Part shown: one piece after another, positions 9,323 to 16,666 of the stretch
Numbering within the stretch: the first letter of the stretch is position 1
How the letters are laid out: each line of letters starts with the position of its first letter
DNA from: Algoriphagus sp.
GTDB lineage: Bacteria; Bacteroidota; Bacteroidia; Cytophagales; Cyclobacteriaceae
NCBI GenBank assembly: GCA_021298245.1
Contig: JAJTDZ010000007.1
Coordinates: 1-39,154, forward strand
Direction: 5' to 3'
DNA length: 39,154 nt
Notes under the pieces: model-generated
What the model was told of the DNA's origin: nothing
What the model saw: the letters and a program-made list of their open reading frames with translations, nothing else
The model's database searches: none
Program-made: the position numbers and the translations under genes

Positions 9323-10644
9323 GCTGTAGCGCTTTTGATATGCAAGAATCTAATGGTATTCGGGGTAACTTTAGCCCAGTCTGCAATTCTCATCCCCCAT
9401 ACCCAGGCTATTTTTTTTCCTGAAACTACAACTTTTACTTCCTTTTTTAGAGGAAGGGGCACTTTTTGATCAATTAAAAAATCTGAAATCTTTTTTTCAG
9501 ACTGCATTCCTAGGGGAATGAAGCGATCTCCTTCTTCCCAGTTTCTCACCATAAGCGGGTACTCCAAGGTGTCTGCATCCAGCTGGGCATGGGAGGAATT
9601 TGGGTCCAAAGCCATCTCTTGTGTTTTCCATTCTAATGTATATTTTTTTGAAGATATGGAAACCATTTCCACACCATAAGAAATTGAAATTGGATCAAAG
9701 TGTTGAGGAATTGCACTTAGGATTAATGCCGTTCTATCCAATCCTACTTGATGACTCGAACTGAGGAATAGTCTGCCCGGTTTGGGATCTTTCAGGCTTT
9801 CGTAGATGCCTTTGGCCTGATCTGAATTAAATCCATAAGTCCTAAGCCAAAAATAGAGTAGCGTAGCCGCCCCTTTTACCTGATACAGGGCTTCATATGG
9901 CAGGATGGAAAAATCATCACCTTCCTCAACGTGTTGGATTTTCCAAGATTCAAAAAGAGATATAAAGGCTTTGCCTGTATCTTTTAAGCGATCAAAGCTA
10001 TGTAGTAAATTTTTTCTAGCATCCTGATCTAAAGCATAAATGGCCGGTAATCCCTCGTGCCTAAGTTTGTTTCTTTTGTAATCTGAGGAGGCATTGCTTC
10101 TATCTTCTCTCCATTCATGTCCCTCCTGCTGCATGTACGTCTCAATCTCTTTTCTAGAAAAAATTAATAAAGGTCGGATAAGCCATCCCTTCCTATCGTT
10201 CATGCCGGTCATGCCTTCTATGCCTGTGCCACGCAAAAGATGGAGAAAAATGGTTTCTAGTTGATCGTCTTGGTGGTGAGCTAAAATTATTCCATTCAAG
10301 GCTCTTGAAGAGCGAATTTCTTCAAAAAAAAGATATCGAATTTCCCTTGCCGCCATTTGTATGGAAATCCCCTTTGTGCTTGCATAGCTTATTGTATCCG
10401 AAGAATTAACATGTACCTCAATCCCATGTTTTGCGCCCCAATTCCTCAAGAATGCTTCATCTCCCTGGCTTTCTTCGCCCCTAAGTTGAAAATTAACATG
10501 GGCTAATTCAAAAGGAATATTGGCTTTCAGCAACAAATGAGCCAAGGCCATGCTGTCTAAACCCCCACTACAGGCTAAAAGGTACCGGTGGCTCGGTGTA
10601 AGCAACTTTTCGTTGTGTATATGTGAGATAAAGGCTTCGTACAT
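9319..10644 (-). CDS. tilS: tRNA(Ile)-lysidine synthetase TilS
   Basis: Modifies C34 of the CAU-anticodon tRNA-Ile to lysidine so that it reads AUA; essential in most bacteria. The N-terminal PP-loop ATPase motif SGGLDS is at residues 26-31, followed by the family pattern HVNFQLRGEESQGDEAF and AHHQDDQLETIFLHLLRG. The C-terminal TilS domain is recognised by NWEEGDRFIPLGM and ISDFLIDQKVPL near residues 370-405. The 441-residue length fits full-length TilS. The ATG at 10644 lies 48 bases from the divergent LptA-like gene, whose promoter -33 element touches the tilS start codon. It overlaps the downstream cyclic-nucleotide-binding gene by four bases. Confidence 0.95.
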   Translation of the reverse strand: MYEAFISHIHNEKLLTPSHRYLLACSGGLDSMALAHLLLKANIPFELAHVNFQLRGEESQGDEAFLRNWGAKHGIEVHVNSSDTISYASTKGISIQMAAREIRYLFFEEIRSSRALNGIILAHHQDDQLETIFLHLLRGTGIEGMTGMNDRKGWLIRPLLIFSRKEIETYMQQEGHEWREDRSNASSDYKRNKLRHEGLPAIYALDQDARKNLLHSFDRLKDTGKAFISLFESWKIQHVEEGDDFSILPYEALYQVKGAATLLYFWLRTYGFNSDQAKGIYESLKDPKPGRLFLSSSHQVGLDRTALILSAIPQHFDPISISYGVEMVSISSKKYTLEWKTQEMALDPNSSHAQLDADTLEYPLMVRNWEEGDRFIPLGMQSEKKISDFLIDQKVPLPLKKEVKVVVSGKKIAWVWGMRIADWAKVTPNTIRFLHIKSATA

Positions 10645-10675
10645 TGATCAAAAATAGCTTTTTCTGCTAAATTTG
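10644..10675 (+). promoter_or_regulatory. Bacteroidetes-type promoter for the LptA/OstA-like gene
   Basis: TTG at 10644-10646, a 21-base spacer, then TAAATTTG at 10668-10675, an exact match to the Bacteroidetes -7 consensus TAnnTTTG. The start codon follows 17 bases later. The -33 element overlaps the divergent tilS start codon. Confidence 0.6.
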
Positions 10676-10692
10676 CAGACCTTTCCTTCACG

Positions 10693-12321
10693 ATGAAACT
10701 ATCTTTTCCTTTAAGACTGATTTTTTCTGTGGCCTTTTTTGGTTTCAGTAGGCTAGGAATTTCTCAGGAATCCTCCTTGTTGGAGATCAAAAGTGCTGAT
10801 CTTTTGATGGGTGCTAAAGGTTTTGAGCGCCTACTAGGAAATGTTGAAATGAAGCACCAAAATTCCTTGATTTCCTGTGATTCGGCTTATTTTTTTAGAG
10901 AACAAAATCGGGCACAACTTTTTGGCACGGTTACCATCAGGGACGAGGTAGATCCCATCACTACCACAAGTGCTTATGCAGAGTACGATGGAACTACTAA
11001 AGTGGCCAAACTGAGGAATAAGGTGGTATTCACCAACGAGTCCATAAAATTATTTACCGAATCCTTGGATTACAATCGGGAGACGAATGTGGCTTCCTAT
11101 TTTAATGGGGGTAAAATGGTAGACTCTGTCAATGTACTTACTAGTGAATTGGGGAGATATGAAATCAATGTGGAGAAAATTAGTTTTCAACAAGAAGTGG
11201 TTTTGGTAAATCCTGATTACACTCTTAAAACAGATGATTTAATTTATTTGACAATTCCAAAAACCGCCCAAACCCCAGGATTGACCAACATCGTTTCTAA
11301 GGAAGGATATTTGTTAGATGCCCAAAAGGGGATTTTTTATGATACCCAAAGGAAACAATTTAAATTTTTTGATGGGATAGTAGATACAGAAAAAAGCAGG
11401 GTAAAAGCAGATGAATTGTTTTACGACGAACCTGCCGCGTATTATGAAGGAAAAAAAGACCTCAGAATTTTTAATAAGGAAAGAAAATTAGAGGTGTTTG
11501 GAGATGTGGGTACTTATTGGGAAAAGAAAAAGTATAGCCAAGTATATGGCAATGCCTTGGTGAGAAAATACTTTCAACAAGACACCTTGTTGATGACTGC
11601 AGATACGCTAATTTCTCATGACAATGAGCAAGATTCTGCTAACTACCTCTTGGCCTTTCACCAAGTTAAAATGGTAAAATCAGATCTTTCCGGAAAGGCA
11701 GATTCCTTGTTATATACCTTCTCTGATTCCTCCATACATCTCTTTAACGATCCCATTTTGTGGAATAGAAGCAGTCAAATTTCTGCGGATAGCATGGTTT
11801 TTTACATTAAAAACGAAACCCTAGATCGTGTTTTCATGAAAAATAAGTCATTCGCCATCATGTCCGATACCCTCTTGAATTTTAATCAGATGAAAGGGAG
11901 GAAGATGACGGGCTATTTTAAAGAGGGTCAACTCAGCAGATTGCTCATAGAGGGAAATGGAGAATCCCTCTATTATGCTTTAGAAGGAGATACGCTTACC
12001 CAGGGGATTAATAGAATTTTGAGTGCTACCATTGCTCTATCCTTTGAAGATGGATACATAAAAAAATCAAATTTTGGGATAAAGCCCGATGGCAAATTTA
12101 CTCCTGTACAGGATATAGACGAAAAAATTAGCCGCTTAGATGGCTTTCGGTGGAGGGAAGAGGAAAAGCCTGACCGAAAAGAGATAGATGCCTGGAGGAA
12201 GGTTGTTGAAATTGATTTTGGGCTAAAAAATTTGTTCAATGAGCCTGAAATAGATTTAAAAATGCCTTCTCAAAAAGACCTTGATAGGGCGCTTAAAGGA
12301 AAATTAAGTCCAAAAGGATAG
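10693..12321 (+). CDS. LptA/OstA-like lipopolysaccharide transport protein
   Basis: A 542-residue exported protein with an OstA-like N-terminal domain, the fold of LptA/LptD that carries lipopolysaccharide across the periplasm. The leader is hydrophobic and ends near RLGISQES. Residues about 30-170 show the repeating beta-jellyroll pattern of the family: LLEIKSADLLMG, LLGNVEMKHQNSLISCDSAY, then FGTVTIRD, AKLRNKVVFTNE and YFNGGKMVDSVNVLTS. Similar strand repeats continue to about residue 440, longer than E. coli LptA and lacking a recognisable LptD barrel, as is usual for Bacteroidetes OstA-like proteins. The C-terminus is charged. It stands at the head of a plus-strand group that contains bamD, which fits an envelope-assembly role. 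Confidence 0.8.
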   Translation: MKLSFPLRLIFSVAFFGFSRLGISQESSLLEIKSADLLMGAKGFERLLGNVEMKHQNSLISCDSAYFFREQNRAQLFGTVTIRDEVDPITTTSAYAEYDGTTKVAKLRNKVVFTNESIKLFTESLDYNRETNVASYFNGGKMVDSVNVLTSELGRYEINVEKISFQQEVVLVNPDYTLKTDDLIYLTIPKTAQTPGLTNIVSKEGYLLDAQKGIFYDTQRKQFKFFDGIVDTEKSRVKADELFYDEPAAYYEGKKDLRIFNKERKLEVFGDVGTYWEKKKYSQVYGNALVRKYFQQDTLLMTADTLISHDNEQDSANYLLAFHQVKMVKSDLSGKADSLLYTFSDSSIHLFNDPILWNRSSQISADSMVFYIKNETLDRVFMKNKSFAIMSDTLLNFNQMKGRKMTGYFKEGQLSRLLIEGNGESLYYALEGDTLTQGINRILSATIALSFEDGYIKKSNFGIKPDGKFTPVQDIDEKISRLDGFRWREEEKPDRKEIDAWRKVVEIDFGLKNLFNEPEIDLKMPSQKDLDRALKGKLSPKG

Positions 12322-12400
12322 TAGACTTGAGAAAAAAAGAAGGAGATTTTTAAAACTTAACAACAATTAACCCATCTTTTTTTGGAAAAAGTATCACCTT

Positions 12401-12433
12401 TTGGGTAAATTTATCGTAAACAAGATAGCTTTA
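12401..12433 (+). promoter_or_regulatory. Candidate promoter for the T9SS-sorted protein
   Basis: TTG at 12401-12403, 22-base spacer, TAGCTTTA at 12426-12433, a 7/8 match to TAnnTTTG, 36 bases before the ATG at 12470. It lies in the 148-base gap after the LptA-like gene, where I see no clear terminator. Confidence 0.35.
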
Positions 12434-12469
12434 GTAAATTAAAACGAAGCTTATTGAAAAAAAGTATAC

Positions 12470-13183
12470 ATGATTACTAATTTACGTATTCTTGCTTGTG
12501 TCATTTTCATGTCACTCCCTTTGCTATCGGGAGCGCAGCAGGTACGTGTCTTGAGTGATGTGGTTGATTTTTCAGGTAAAATAGGTTCCTCTCAGCGAAA
12601 AACTATTTTGCTCCACAATGAATCTTCGCAACCCAAAACCTACCTGCTCAAGAACATGATTGGAGGTATTGGGTCCTCCCAAAAAATGCGACTATGTTTT
12701 GGAGATCAATGCTTTGATCCAAAAAAGGATTTGGCAAAAGTGAGTGTTAAATTAGCCCCTGGAGAAATTTACACTGATTTTTATCTTGAATTTGAGTTAG
12801 GGATTGCTGAGACTGTAGGCACTTTTGAATTGGTCTTTGTCAACGCAGAGGCATTTCGAGAATCTTTCATGGTCGAGGGTCGCTATGAGGTAACGGGCAC
12901 TACTAAGGGGGATTTTTTGCACAAAGACATCAAAGTCAGTGAAATTTATCCTAATCCAAGCAGCAGGGTGGCACAATTGGATTATATCCTTCTCAACCCA
13001 AAGGTCAAGTCAAAAATTACAGTGACTAGCTTTATTGGAAACCCCATTGCCGAATACGATCTTGACCCTACCCGCAATTCTTTGGTCATCAACGTTTCTG
13101 AATTTCAGCCTGGAGTCTATTTCTACACCTTGGTTGTTGACAATAAAAACGTGGTCACCAAGAAGCTTCAAGTGAAGAAGTGA
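12470..13183 (+). CDS. Secreted protein with T9SS type A C-terminal sorting domain
   Basis: A 237-residue exported protein. A signal peptide (hydrophobic core about residues 5-20, ending SGAQQ) is followed by a small beta-rich domain (residues about 24-140) that resembles pilus-chaperone or DUF916-like Ig folds (GSSQRKTILLHNESSQPKTY). The last 85 residues form a type IX secretion sorting domain: SEIYPNPSSRVAQLDY, a middle ITVTSFIGNPIAEYDL and the terminal block PGVYFYTLVVDNKNVVTKKL with a Lys-rich end. It is therefore predicted to be exported by the Por secretion system and attached to the surface. The gene sits just before the bamD promoter. The function of the N-terminal domain is unknown. 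Confidence 0.8.
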   Translation: MITNLRILACVIFMSLPLLSGAQQVRVLSDVVDFSGKIGSSQRKTILLHNESSQPKTYLLKNMIGGIGSSQKMRLCFGDQCFDPKKDLAKVSVKLAPGEIYTDFYLEFELGIAETVGTFELVFVNAEAFRESFMVEGRYEVTGTTKGDFLHKDIKVSEIYPNPSSRVAQLDYILLNPKVKSKITVTSFIGNPIAEYDLDPTRNSLVINVSEFQPGVYFYTLVVDNKNVVTKKLQVKK

Positions 13184-13207
13184 GTTGTAGCCTACTTGGA
13201 CTTTCCT

Positions 13208-13237
13208 TTGAATACTTCAAAAATCCCCCTATATTTG
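13208..13237 (+). promoter_or_regulatory. Bacteroidetes-type promoter of the bamD-rpoZ-coaBC operon
   Basis: TTG at 13208-13210, a 19-base spacer, then TATATTTG at 13230-13237, an exact match to TAnnTTTG at the optimal spacing. The bamD ATG follows 17 bases later, so the predicted 5' leader is short. Confidence 0.65.
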
Positions 13238-13254
13238 CGGTCCTTTAATTCATA

Positions 13255-14151
13255 ATGCTTGTGCGTCGAATTCTATCAATCCTTGGAGTGGTTTTGTTGA
13301 GCGCCTGTGGCCCCTTTGCTAAGTTGGAGAAAAGTACCAACTGGGAGGAGTTGTACAATGGAGCCAATAAGTATTACCAAGAAGGGGAATACAACAAGGC
13401 CATCATTTTGTACGAAAAGGTATTACCGGTTATAAAGGGTTCTGAAAAAGCTGAGATGGCAGAATACAATTATGCCAACTGCCATTTCAAAACCAAGCGC
13501 TACATAGAGTCTGGAGGGTATTTCAATACCTTTTATAAAACCTACTCTAGAAGTGTACTGGCAGAAGAGGCATTGTTTATGCATGCCTATTCCTTGTACT
13601 TGGATGCGCCGGATTATAATTTAGATCAGCAAAGCAGCAAGGAGGCGGTAACGGCCATTCAGCAGTTTATTACCAGATTTCCAGCGTCGGCAAGTTACGA
13701 GAGGGCAATGGAGATGCTCAAAGATTTGGAATCAAGATTTGAGCAAAAGGCTTATAGCGAAGCGTCAATGTATTATCGATTGAAGGAAGGTCTCTTTCCA
13801 GGAGATTTTTATCGGGCCTGCATTATCAACTTCCAAAATTTTGCCAAAGATTATCCAGAGAGTAAGCACAACGAAGAGCTTGCTTATAAATTGGTAGAAG
13901 TGTCTTTTGCTTATGCAAAAAACAGTGCCTACGATAAAAAAGAGGAGCGATTATCGGACGCCCTTAGATTTGCTACTAATTTTTACCGCAAGTATCCTGC
14001 AAGTGGATATTTGGGAGAGGTAAAAAAACTAGAAGAGCAAACCAAAGAAGAAGTAATTGCTCATGAAAAAGTAAAAAAAGAAGTGGCAGAGCGTAAAGCG
14101 GCAGAGGAAGCTGCCTCCTCTGGAGAAAAAGAAATTAAAAATCAGAATTAA
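13255..14151 (+). CDS. bamD: Outer membrane assembly lipoprotein BamD
   Basis: BamD is the essential lipoprotein partner of BamA in beta-barrel insertion into the outer membrane. The leader ends in lipobox LLSAC (Cys about residue 19). Tetratricopeptide-like repeats follow: YNGANKYYQEGEYNKAIILY, then AEYNYANCHFKTKRYIESGG and further units to about residue 250, with the family hallmark FPASASYERAMEML. The C-terminal 35 residues are a charged coiled-coil tail (Lys/Glu/Ala-rich), somewhat longer than in E. coli. The ATG at 13255 is placed correctly behind the promoter. It is followed by rpoZ after 11 bases, coaBC, DUF4835 and recN, a gene order widely kept in Bacteroidetes. Confidence 0.93.
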   Translation: MLVRRILSILGVVLLSACGPFAKLEKSTNWEELYNGANKYYQEGEYNKAIILYEKVLPVIKGSEKAEMAEYNYANCHFKTKRYIESGGYFNTFYKTYSRSVLAEEALFMHAYSLYLDAPDYNLDQQSSKEAVTAIQQFITRFPASASYERAMEMLKDLESRFEQKAYSEASMYYRLKEGLFPGDFYRACIINFQNFAKDYPESKHNEELAYKLVEVSFAYAKNSAYDKKEERLSDALRFATNFYRKYPASGYLGEVKKLEEQTKEEVIAHEKVKKEVAERKAAEEAASSGEKEIKNQN

Positions 14152-14162
14152 TCCTTATTCCT

Positions 14163-14477
14163 ATGGCGGTAAATCCATCCATCATCACCAGAGACCTTGA
14201 TAAAGTTGCTGAACCAACAGGCAATATTTACGAGTCTATTCACATTGTCGGGCAACGTGCCAAGCAAATATCTTCTAATTTGAAAGAAGAGCTGAACAAC
14301 AAGCTTTCCGAATTTGCATCTACAGTGGACAACTTAGAAGAAGTTTTTGAAAACAAAGAGCAAATCGAGATTTCCAAGTTTTACGAAAGAATGCCTAAGC
14401 CATCTTCTTTGGCCATGGAAGAATTCTTAGAAAGCAAAGTTCACTTTAGGTATCCAACTGAGGAAGGGGAAGAGTAA
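14163..14477 (+). CDS. rpoZ: RNA polymerase omega subunit, Bacteroidetes type
   Basis: A 104-residue protein corresponding to the divergent omega subunit of Bacteroidetes RNA polymerase, which helps assemble the beta' subunit. The diagnostic segment is GNIYESIHIVGQRAKQISS (residues about 20-38), equivalent to the omega helix motif that contacts beta'. The start of the chain (PSIITRDLDKVAEPTGN) and the acidic C-terminus agree with family members. It lies between bamD and coaBC with gaps of 11 and 4 bases, so it is cotranscribed. Association with coaBC is also seen for omega genes in other phyla. Confidence 0.88.
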   Translation: MAVNPSIITRDLDKVAEPTGNIYESIHIVGQRAKQISSNLKEELNNKLSEFASTVDNLEEVFENKEQIEISKFYERMPKPSSLAMEEFLESKVHFRYPTEEGEE

Positions 14478-14481
14478 TTCC

Positions 14482-15678
14482 ATGGACCTGAAAGGGAAGC
14501 GGATTTTACTTGGGGTCACCGGTAGCATAGCTGCTTACAAAAGTGCCACCCTAATTCGCTTGCTTTGCAAAGCTGGAGCAGAGGTGCAAGTCATTATGAC
14601 GCCCTCTGCTTCTGATTTTATAACCCCTTTGACCTTGGCTACCTTATCAAAAAAGCCAGTATTGACTTCATTTTTTGATAAGGAAACAGGGAGCTGGCAC
14701 AACCATGTGGAATTAGGGCTTTGGGCTGACCTATTTGTGATTGCGCCCTTGACAGCAAGCACCTTATCCAAATGTGCCCAAGGGATTGCAGATAATCTAT
14801 TGATTGCTACCTACCTCTCTGCCCGATGCAGCGTGATGCTTGCACCAGCCATGGATTTGGACATGTACCAACATCCATCGGTAAAATCCAATTTAGAGGC
14901 AATAAAAAAATACAATAATATCCTGCTCGATCCAGAAACAGGAGAATTGGCTAGTGGACTGGTGGGTCAAGGCAGGATGATGGAGCCAGAAGTCATTATC
15001 CAACATATCTTTGATTTTTTTGCTCCAAAAGGAAAATTTTTAGGTAAAAAAGTGCTCATTACCATGGGTCCAACCCAGGAGGCAATAGACCCCGTGCGAT
15101 TCTTAAGCAACCATTCCAGTGGAAAAATGGGGCTAGCCTTGGCTCAGGCATTTCAGCATCAGGGAGCAGAGGTCTTTGTAGTTTCTGGTCCGGTAGATTT
15201 GAAATTAGAAGCTGAAGGGTTTCACCTTAGCCGCGTATCTACTGCTGCAGAGATGTACCGTGAAGCTCAGGCCTTGCACGGGCAAATGGATATAGTAGTT
15301 TTTGCAGCGGCGGTAGTGGACTTTGTACCCGTATCGGTATCGGCCGAAAAAATAAAAAAACAAGAAGAAAGCTTGCTACTTGAGCTGACAAAAAACGTAG
15401 ACATTGCTCAAGAACTTGGAAAAAGAAAACGGTCTGGTCAATTTCACGTGGGTTTTGCCTTAGAGACGACTCGCGGGGAGGAACATGCCAAGGAAAAATT
15501 ACAGAAAAAGAATTTAGACTTGGTCGTGCTCAATTTGGCTAACGAAGAAGGAGTAGGATTCAGACACGATACCAATCGGGTAAAAATTTTTCATTCTCAG
15601 GGTAAGGTGAGGCAGACCGACCTCCTCCCCAAAACCACCATTGCAGAAATTATCCTCTCTGAAATCAATATGGAATAA
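14482..15678 (+). CDS. coaBC: Bifunctional phosphopantothenoylcysteine synthase/decarboxylase CoaBC
   Basis: Two consecutive steps of coenzyme A synthesis: CTP-dependent joining of cysteine to 4'-phosphopantothenate (CoaB, C-terminal) and FMN-dependent decarboxylation (CoaC, N-terminal). CoaC (residues 1-180) starts with GVTGSIAAYKSATLIR and has the catalytic His75 in HNHVELGLWAD. CoaB (about 185-398) has ITMGPTQEAIDPVRFLSNHS and SGKMGLALAQA, plus FAAAVVDFVP. Two CoaC positions differ from E. coli Dfp at the same numbering: Asp125 in PAMD instead of Asn125 in PAMN, and Ser158 in LASG instead of Cys158. I believe these are shared by Bacteroidetes enzymes, so I do not read the gene as inactive. 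The 398-residue length is normal. Starts 4 bases after rpoZ. Confidence 0.95.
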   Translation: MDLKGKRILLGVTGSIAAYKSATLIRLLCKAGAEVQVIMTPSASDFITPLTLATLSKKPVLTSFFDKETGSWHNHVELGLWADLFVIAPLTASTLSKCAQGIADNLLIATYLSARCSVMLAPAMDLDMYQHPSVKSNLEAIKKYNNILLDPETGELASGLVGQGRMMEPEVIIQHIFDFFAPKGKFLGKKVLITMGPTQEAIDPVRFLSNHSSGKMGLALAQAFQHQGAEVFVVSGPVDLKLEAEGFHLSRVSTAAEMYREAQALHGQMDIVVFAAAVVDFVPVSVSAEKIKKQEESLLLELTKNVDIAQELGKRKRSGQFHVGFALETTRGEEHAKEKLQKKNLDLVVLNLANEEGVGFRHDTNRVKIFHSQGKVRQTDLLPKTTIAEIILSEINME

Positions 15679-15679
15679 G

Positions 15680-15703
15680 CCAATGGCTTAGCCAAGGTTT
15701 TTT
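15680..15703 (+). terminator. Weak hairpin with T-tract after coaBC
   Basis: TGGC-TTA-GCCA (15684-15694), extended imperfectly by CC (15680-15681) and GG (15696-15697), is followed at once by six T residues (15698-15703). It could be a partial terminator inside the 40-base gap before the DUF4835 gene. An alternative hairpin TAAGCC-AAT-GGCTTA (15676-15690) competes with it. Confidence 0.3.
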
Positions 15704-15718
15704 AGTAAGTTTAGCTTC

Positions 15719-16624
15719 ATGAATAGAAAAATATTTTTGGTCCTGCTGCTGTTTCCCCTTAGCGGATTCGTCTTTGGCCAAGAACTTGATTTTAGAGTTA
15801 TCATCAATAGCGATAGGTCGAGATTTCAAAACACGGACGTTTTCAATCAGATGAAAACAAGTTTTGAACAATTTTTAAATGGCAGGTCTTGGACGTCGGA
15901 TGAATTTAGACCTGAAGAACGAATCAAAGGAAATCTATTGATTACCATCAATGAAGTTCCTCAGGTGGGGGTATACAACGCGACGGTTCAGGTTCAGGTA
16001 CTGAGGCCAGTCTACGGCACCAACTACGAGTCCTTGATTTTTAACTTTATCGATAGGAATTGGAGCTTTGAATATGTAGAATCTCAGCCTCTAGAATTCA
16101 ATAGATTTACCTTCCTGAACAACATCAGTTCCATGCTGGCATTTTACGCCCATATTGCCTTGGGAATTGATTACGATACTTTTTCTGCTCAAGGGGGTAA
16201 TCCCTACTTTGAAGTAGCCAATGATATAGTAAATAATGCGCAGCAATCAGGACGTGCTGGATGGGTGCAAAATCCAAGTGATCGAAGAAGTAGGTATTGG
16301 CTAATCAATGATATTTACGTATCCACCGTATACGCCTCCATTCGGGAAGCATATTACTTGTACCATAGAAAAGGTATGGATCAGCTTGCGGTAGCACCCG
16401 AGGAAGCCTACACGCACATGTTGGAGGCTATTCAGCGGGTGGCTGATGCGAATGCACTACAACCCAACGGAATTTATACCATTACCTTTATGGATGCCAA
16501 AAGCGATGAAATTGCACAAGTACTTAAAAGTGCTCCTTTTGAGCTTCGAGAAAAGGCGGTAAAATTGCTCTTGGGCTTGGACCCAAATAATGCCAGAAAG
16601 TACAACGAACTGCTAAAAAGCTGA
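15719..16624 (+). CDS. DUF4835 family exported protein
   Basis: A 301-residue member of DUF4835, a Bacteroidetes family without known activity. The signal peptide (MNRKIFLVLLLFPLSGFVFG) ends before QELDFRV. Features that identify the family are ITINEVPQVGVYNATVQVQV, RPVYGTNYESLIFNFIDRNW and NNISSMLAFYAHIALGIDYD, followed by the R-x-RYWLINDIY block. There is no lipobox and no membrane helix, so it is periplasmic or outer-membrane associated. The position between coaBC and recN is the conserved one, downstream of bamD, which hints at envelope maintenance but proves nothing. Overall agreement with the family is good across the full length. Confidence 0.85.
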   Translation: MNRKIFLVLLLFPLSGFVFGQELDFRVIINSDRSRFQNTDVFNQMKTSFEQFLNGRSWTSDEFRPEERIKGNLLITINEVPQVGVYNATVQVQVLRPVYGTNYESLIFNFIDRNWSFEYVESQPLEFNRFTFLNNISSMLAFYAHIALGIDYDTFSAQGGNPYFEVANDIVNNAQQSGRAGWVQNPSDRRSRYWLINDIYVSTVYASIREAYYLYHRKGMDQLAVAPEEAYTHMLEAIQRVADANALQPNGIYTITFMDAKSDEIAQVLKSAPFELREKAVKLLLGLDPNNARKYNELLKS

Positions 16625-16637
16625 GCGTTATTTTTTT

Positions 16638-16645
16638 TAGCTTTG
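16638..16645 (+). promoter_or_regulatory. Candidate -7 element before recN
   Basis: TAGCTTTG matches TAnnTTTG exactly and lies 21 bases before the recN ATG. No TTG is found at the expected -33 distance, so this may be a weak or regulated promoter inside the operon. Confidence 0.35.
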
Positions 16646-16666
16646 TAGTATAGCCTATTTCAACTT

